Below, piece by piece: positions 6,560-9,559 of a DNA stretch of 9,559 bases. The DNA is taken from positions 1 through 9,559 of the forward strand of contig SYAM01000103.1 of the NCBI GenBank assembly GCA_005787645.1. The letters are read 5' to 3'. Each line of letters opens with the position of its first letter. The stretch's first letter is position 1. The position numbers were made by a program, and so were the translations under genes. Origin of the DNA: Actinomycetota bacterium (lineage in GTDB: Bacteria > Actinomycetota > Actinomycetes > Nanopelagicales > Nanopelagicaceae). The notes under the pieces are model-generated. The model had not been told where the DNA came from, did no database searches, and saw only the letters and a program-made list of their open reading frames with translations.

Positions 6560-7404
6560 TACTCCCCCTTTGTCGAGCCTGCCGTCAAACCTGCGATGAA
6601 GAATCGTTGCCCAAACAGGTAGGCGATGACAAGTGGAAGTGTCGCAATGGACATCCCTGCCATCACTGTTGGGATATCAAGGCTATACCTACTTTGGAAG
6701 CCGGTTATACCCACCATCAATGTCTTCTTCTCGTTACTCTGCAGAAATACCAGAGCCAAGAGCAGTTCGTTCCAGGCCCAAAGGAGATTCACTACCGCAA
6801 GAGTTGCCAGAGGGGCCCCAGAGAGTGGAAGGACTATCGAACGGAATGTTCGAAACGAAGAGGCGCCATCGATGCTCGCTGATTCAAGGATTGATTCTGG
6901 GATAGATTTGAAGTAATTGGTCAACATATAGATCGAAAAGGGCAACATCAGCCCGACATAAATCAAAATCACGATGCGCAACGTGGAAATTAGGGAGAAC
7001 TGAACGCCGAGCTGAAAAAGCGGAATCAAAAGTACAACTGGCGGAACGACCATCAGCGAGACCATGACTCCAAGAACCGTTTCTCGCCCCTGGAATGGAA
7101 AACGAGCAAAGCCCCAAGCGGCAAGTGCTGCGAGTATCTCCGTTAGTACTACTGCACCAGCCACGATAAGAAAGGAATTCAGTAACCAATTAGGGAAATT
7201 ATCCGTCCAAGCTGATTGATAACCGGCCACACTCGGTGCATCTGGGACACCAAAAGGTGAGTTTAGAAATTCGCCCTGACTTTTGAACGATCCAGAAAAC
7301 ATTATATAAGCAGGAACCAGAGCCGTGAGAGCAACAAAACTTAGAAGCAAATATCTAAAAAGTGCCTCTACTCTAGACCGTCGTACACCACGCGACTTTC
7401 TCAT
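6559..7404 (-). CDS. Carbohydrate ABC transporter permease, MalG/UgpE type
   Basis: A 281-residue inner-membrane permease with six predicted membrane spans: about 15-37, 71-100, 108-136, 140-165, 196-222 and 233-270. The EAA loop that docks on the ATPase reads ESASIDGASSFRTFRSIVLP (174-193), with the invariant glycine at G180. The N-terminus is short, as in the MalG/UgpE/LacG half of binding-protein-dependent carbohydrate importers. It pairs with the permease encoded just upstream to form the channel. Its ATG overlaps the upstream permease stop by four bases (ATGA), with no clear Shine-Dalgarno sequence, so translation is probably coupled. Its stop overlaps the SDR start by one base. No ATPase gene follows, so a shared MsiK-like ATPase may serve this importer. 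The sugar cannot be predicted from the permease. Confidence 0.93.
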   Translation of the reverse strand: MRKSRGVRRSRVEALFRYLLLSFVALTALVPAYIMFSGSFKSQGEFLNSPFGVPDAPSVAGYQSAWTDNFPNWLLNSFLIVAGAVVLTEILAALAAWGFARFPFQGRETVLGVMVSLMVVPPVVLLIPLFQLGVQFSLISTLRIVILIYVGLMLPFSIYMLTNYFKSIPESILESASIDGASSFRTFRSIVLPLSGAPLATLAVVNLLWAWNELLLALVFLQSNEKKTLMVGITGFQSRYSLDIPTVMAGMSIATLPLVIAYLFGQRFFIAGLTAGSTKGE

Positions 7405-8324
7405 TTGTTGAAAGTCCCAGCAATCGAACGGCGTTGAATCCTAAAAAACGCGATCATCAGAATCAGTGTGGCCACAAATAACAAGACTGCAGCTGCAGCT
7501 GCTAACTCCGGCGCCTTGTTCTGAAATGCGGCTCGATAAATGTAAAGCTCACTTACCATGGTGGCATTGCCGGGACCACCTAGACCATTCGACATGACAT
7601 AGACATAATTGAAAACCCAAGAGACCATTGTGATTGCTTCAATTACGCCATAGAAAACTATCGTGTTCAATATTGCGGGCCTAGTGATGGATAGGTGTGT
7701 GCGCCAAAATCCTGCGCCATCAATCCGAGCAGCCTCATAAGTCTCATTAGGCAATGAGATTATGTGGGCAAGCATCAATATGACGCCAAAACCTACCTCT
7801 TTCCATATGATCACCGAGGACATGGTGCCGAGAGCGATATCTGGATCTCCCAACCAATCTTGCGCTAATGAATCAAGGCCAATCGAACGTAAAGAGATAT
7901 TGAGTGCACCATTGAGTTGGTAGATCTGACCGAATACGACAGCCACTACTGGAATAGGCAGGATGTACGGCAAAAAAATCGCAGAGCGATAGAAACGCAT
8001 TCCGCGCCGAGTCTCAAAGAGGGTAATAGCGAGAATAAAAGCCAACACGATCAGAACTGGAACAGCGAGTAATAAGAGTGCATTGTGTTTGAGCGCTGTG
8101 AGGAATATTGGATCTGTAATTACGATCTCGAAATTTTCAAGACCCACCCAATCACCGTCGTATCGGAATGAAGAGATCAACACCGAGACTACGGAGTAAC
8201 CAAAAATTAGGAGGATAACTAGCGCTGCCGGCCCTATCCAATAGAGGGCTTCCTTTGAGGAATGTGCAGACCGCTGACGTCTGGTGACGTCAGCGGTCGC
8301 GGTTTTACTACTTGCTAATTTCAC
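7401..8324 (-). CDS. Carbohydrate ABC transporter permease, MalF/UgpA type
   Basis: A 307-residue permease. Residues 1-25 form a polar, basic, poorly conserved cytoplasmic tail. Membrane spans follow at about 27-52, 80-104, 112-135, 168-190, 218-240 and near the C-terminus. The EAA loop is EAARIDGAGFWRTHLSITRP (197-216). It is the first-encoded partner of the UgpE-type permease. The start is GTG at 8322-8324, inside GTGA, so start and binding-protein stop overlap by four bases. Codons 9-19 are built from a perfect 13-bp inverted repeat, described separately. It falls in the tail ahead of the first membrane span, where the protein sequence is free to vary. An alanine run near the C-terminal span (PELAAAAAVLL) is normal for this family. 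Confidence 0.93.
   Translation of the reverse strand: MKLASSKTATADVTRRQRSAHSSKEALYWIGPAALVILLIFGYSVVSVLISSFRYDGDWVGLENFEIVITDPIFLTALKHNALLLLAVPVLIVLAFILAITLFETRRGMRFYRSAIFLPYILPIPVVAVVFGQIYQLNGALNISLRSIGLDSLAQDWLGDPDIALGTMSSVIIWKEVGFGVILMLAHIISLPNETYEAARIDGAGFWRTHLSITRPAILNTIVFYGVIEAITMVSWVFNYVYVMSNGLGGPGNATMVSELYIYRAAFQNKAPELAAAAAVLLFVATLILMIAFFRIQRRSIAGTFNK
8269..8298 (-). promoter_or_regulatory. Perfect 13-bp stem-loop at the binding-protein/permease junction
   Basis: Left arm GACCGCTGACGTC (8269-8281), loop TGGT (8282-8285), right arm GACGTCAGCGGTC (8286-8298): all 13 pairs match. On the minus-strand transcript the stem begins 22 nt after the binding-protein stop and about 26 nt into the permease coding sequence. 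No U tract follows, so it is not a simple intrinsic terminator. Hairpins at binding-protein/permease junctions, as between malE and malF in E. coli, are known to protect the upstream message from 3' exonucleases and lower downstream expression. That role is inferred here. Each arm also contains GACGTC, itself a palindrome, and TGACGTC recurs directly at a 10-bp offset (8275 and 8285), so a DNA-binding site is the alternative. Confidence 0.75.
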
Positions 8325-9559
8325 TTAGCCCAGGCTGTGAAATTATCTACGAGTTTGCGATCTGACTTGCGTAGTCGCTCCATAATTGCCTGCTTATCTG
8401 CAGCAGCTTCTGCGGCCGTCACTTCTCCCTTGAGCACTAACTGCACGTTCTTGAATACTGCATCGGCATCAAGTTGCGCAGGAATGAAGTTCTCTAGATA
8501 CGGAGCGCCATCAAGCGCCGACTCAAATAGTGCCTTTGTTGAAGCGCTCTGCACTTGCGAGATGTCAAAGCGATCATCGGCTGGCATAGATCCGGTTGCC
8601 GCAAACCACGCGTTGAGTCGATCAGTGGTATGTGAGAATTTGATGAAATCAGCAGCGACTTGTGGGTACTTCGACCATTTGGTGATACCAAGAGTCTGTG
8701 AAGTTGTTCCCATCTTTCCTGCAAGAGGACCATCAGCCCATGCTGGCATCGCCATAATGGTTACCTTCTCATCCCCACCAGCCTTCTTGGCGAAGTTCGG
8801 TGCATCAGGACCGGCAGTAATTGTCATGGCTGCCGTTCCATCTACAAACTTCTGTTGTGCTTGATAGAGCTCAAGGGAATTGATGTCATCGTTCCAACAC
8901 TTGCGATCGCGTGACTCTTCAAGTTTGGTCCACCAGGTTGCATGCTCTGGATCAGTGAACTTAGTTGTTCCAACAACCGCATTGATCACATCGGCTTGAG
9001 ATTGGACTGATTGACCTCCGAGGATGGAGTAGATCCAGCCACCAAACCAACCATCTTTCACTCCGCCTGCAATAGTTGTTATCTTCTTTGCAGAGAGAAC
9101 GTCGCAAACCTTCATTAATTCATCCCAGTTGGTGGGAACTGCTAGGCCGTTATCAGCAAGAATATCTTTTCGGACTAGAAGTGGGAATGATGGATTGACA
9201 TACCATGGTGCCGTCCAAACTTTTCCTTGGAATCCCGCCTCTACTTTCGCGTTGATGTAATGAGAAAGTTCCTCTTCACTCAAGTAATCCGAGATTGGAG
9301 CGATATGGCCATCCCAACCCGGTTGTTGTGTGTAGATTCCACCCCAGAAGTATTGAATATCTGGTCCAGATTGCGCAGCCGCTGCCGCTTCAAAAGAGGG
9401 AATCAATCCATCAGTTGTCTGCAGTACATGCTTGATTGTGACATTTGGATGTTCTTTTGTGTAGAGAGCAATCGTTTCTTCTAGCCACTTCTGTGCGCCA
9501 GGAGCTTCTTGCTCGCCCCACCATGAAATGTTGAGTGTTAGATCTTCTGTTGGAAATGC
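8321..9559 (-). CDS. Sugar ABC transporter solute-binding protein (N-terminus cut)
   Basis: The frame is open from the right edge to a TGA at 8321-8323, giving 412 residues without the true start or signal peptide. The visible part begins AFPTEDLTLNISWWGEQE, probably close to the start of the mature domain. QTTDGLIPSFEAAAAAQSGPDI, the tryptophan-rich binding region (WTAPWYVNPSFPLLVRKDIL, then DGWFGGWIYS) and the GKMGTTSQTLGITKWSKYPQVAADFIKF segment match family 1 extracellular solute-binding proteins for oligosaccharides, polyols or glycerol-phosphate-like ligands. It would be a secreted lipoprotein that delivers ligand to the two permeases encoded next. Aromatic residues in the cleft fit a carbohydrate ligand, but the identity is unknown. 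A TTG at 9404-9406 is in frame but is not the start, because well-conserved sequence lies upstream of it. The stop overlaps the permease GTG. Confidence 0.9.
   Translation of the reverse strand, partial: AFPTEDLTLNISWWGEQEAPGAQKWLEETIALYTKEHPNVTIKHVLQTTDGLIPSFEAAAAAQSGPDIQYFWGGIYTQQPGWDGHIAPISDYLSEEELSHYINAKVEAGFQGKVWTAPWYVNPSFPLLVRKDILADNGLAVPTNWDELMKVCDVLSAKKITTIAGGVKDGWFGGWIYSILGGQSVQSQADVINAVVGTTKFTDPEHATWWTKLEESRDRKCWNDDINSLELYQAQQKFVDGTAAMTITAGPDAPNFAKKAGGDEKVTIMAMPAWADGPLAGKMGTTSQTLGITKWSKYPQVAADFIKFSHTTDRLNAWFAATGSMPADDRFDISQVQSASTKALFESALDGAPYLENFIPAQLDADAVFKNVQLVLKGEVTAAEAAADKQAIMERLRKSDRKLVDNFTAWAK

Noticed and set aside
7489..7502. Perfect 14-bp palindrome GCAGCTGCAGCTGC
   Set aside because: It results from alternating GCA/GCT alanine codons in a poly-Ala membrane segment of the permease, so coding explains it.
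8337..8864. A 175-residue open frame on the plus strand, and a similar 148-residue one at 4905-5351
   Set aside because: They lie opposite the solute-binding protein and alcohol dehydrogenase genes, have low-complexity Ser/Ala/Pro-rich translations, and show no domain or ribosome binding site. They are codon-bias by-products.
9404..9406. TTG as the start of the solute-binding protein
   Set aside because: The same frame continues to the window edge with family-typical sequence (WWGEQE, VTIKHVLQTTDG), so the gene is simply cut by the edge.
1..9559. Signs of mobile DNA, CRISPR, tRNA or an origin
   Set aside because: No transposase or integrase sequence, terminal repeats, regular spacer-repeat pattern or RNA gene fold was seen, and composition looks even by eye.

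Overview
The window looks like a chromosomal segment from a free-living, moderate-GC bacterium. GC is about half, judged by eye. The most likely source is an actinobacterium, perhaps one of the small-genome freshwater or marine lineages. Evidence for this is indirect: very tight gene packing, possible leaderless promoters with a TAnnnT box 6-7 nt before an ATG, and a sugar ABC transporter unit with no ATPase gene beside it. The taxonomic call is an inference, not something the sequence proves.

Layout, left to right. Positions 1-381 (minus) hold the N-terminal part of an atypical SDR / NmrA-like NAD(P)-binding protein that runs off the left edge. A 52-bp divergent promoter region (382-433) separates it from a type II NADH dehydrogenase at 434-1660, the only plus-strand gene. 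From 1657 to the right edge every gene is on the minus strand. In transcription order (right to left) these are: a carbohydrate ABC transporter (solute-binding protein cut by the right edge, then two permeases), an SDR dehydrogenase, a zinc-dependent alcohol dehydrogenase, a GNAT acetyltransferase, a low-specificity L-threonine aldolase, a patatin-like phospholipase and a DinB-fold protein. The overlaps and gaps between them are 4-bp overlap, 4-bp overlap, 1-bp overlap, then gaps of 30, 15, 44, 16 and 13 bp. No intergenic stretch exceeds about 50 bp, and no intrinsic terminator with a U tract was found.

Functionally, the binding protein, two permeases and two oxidoreductases form a coherent uptake-and-oxidation module for a sugar, polyol or similar hydroxylated compound. 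The ATPase is probably supplied in trans or lies outside the window. The threonine aldolase, patatin and DinB genes look like a second transcriptional block. A candidate leaderless promoter sits in the 44-bp gap before threonine aldolase, with a small palindrome over its -35 element.

The most unusual structure is a perfect 13-bp inverted repeat with a 4-nt loop (8269-8298), placed inside the first codons of the upstream permease gene and 22 nt past the binding-protein stop codon. It is probably an RNA hairpin that sets different expression levels for the binding protein and the membrane components. No mobile element, CRISPR array, tRNA, rRNA or defence system was recognised, and I do not see a clearly new multi-gene system here.
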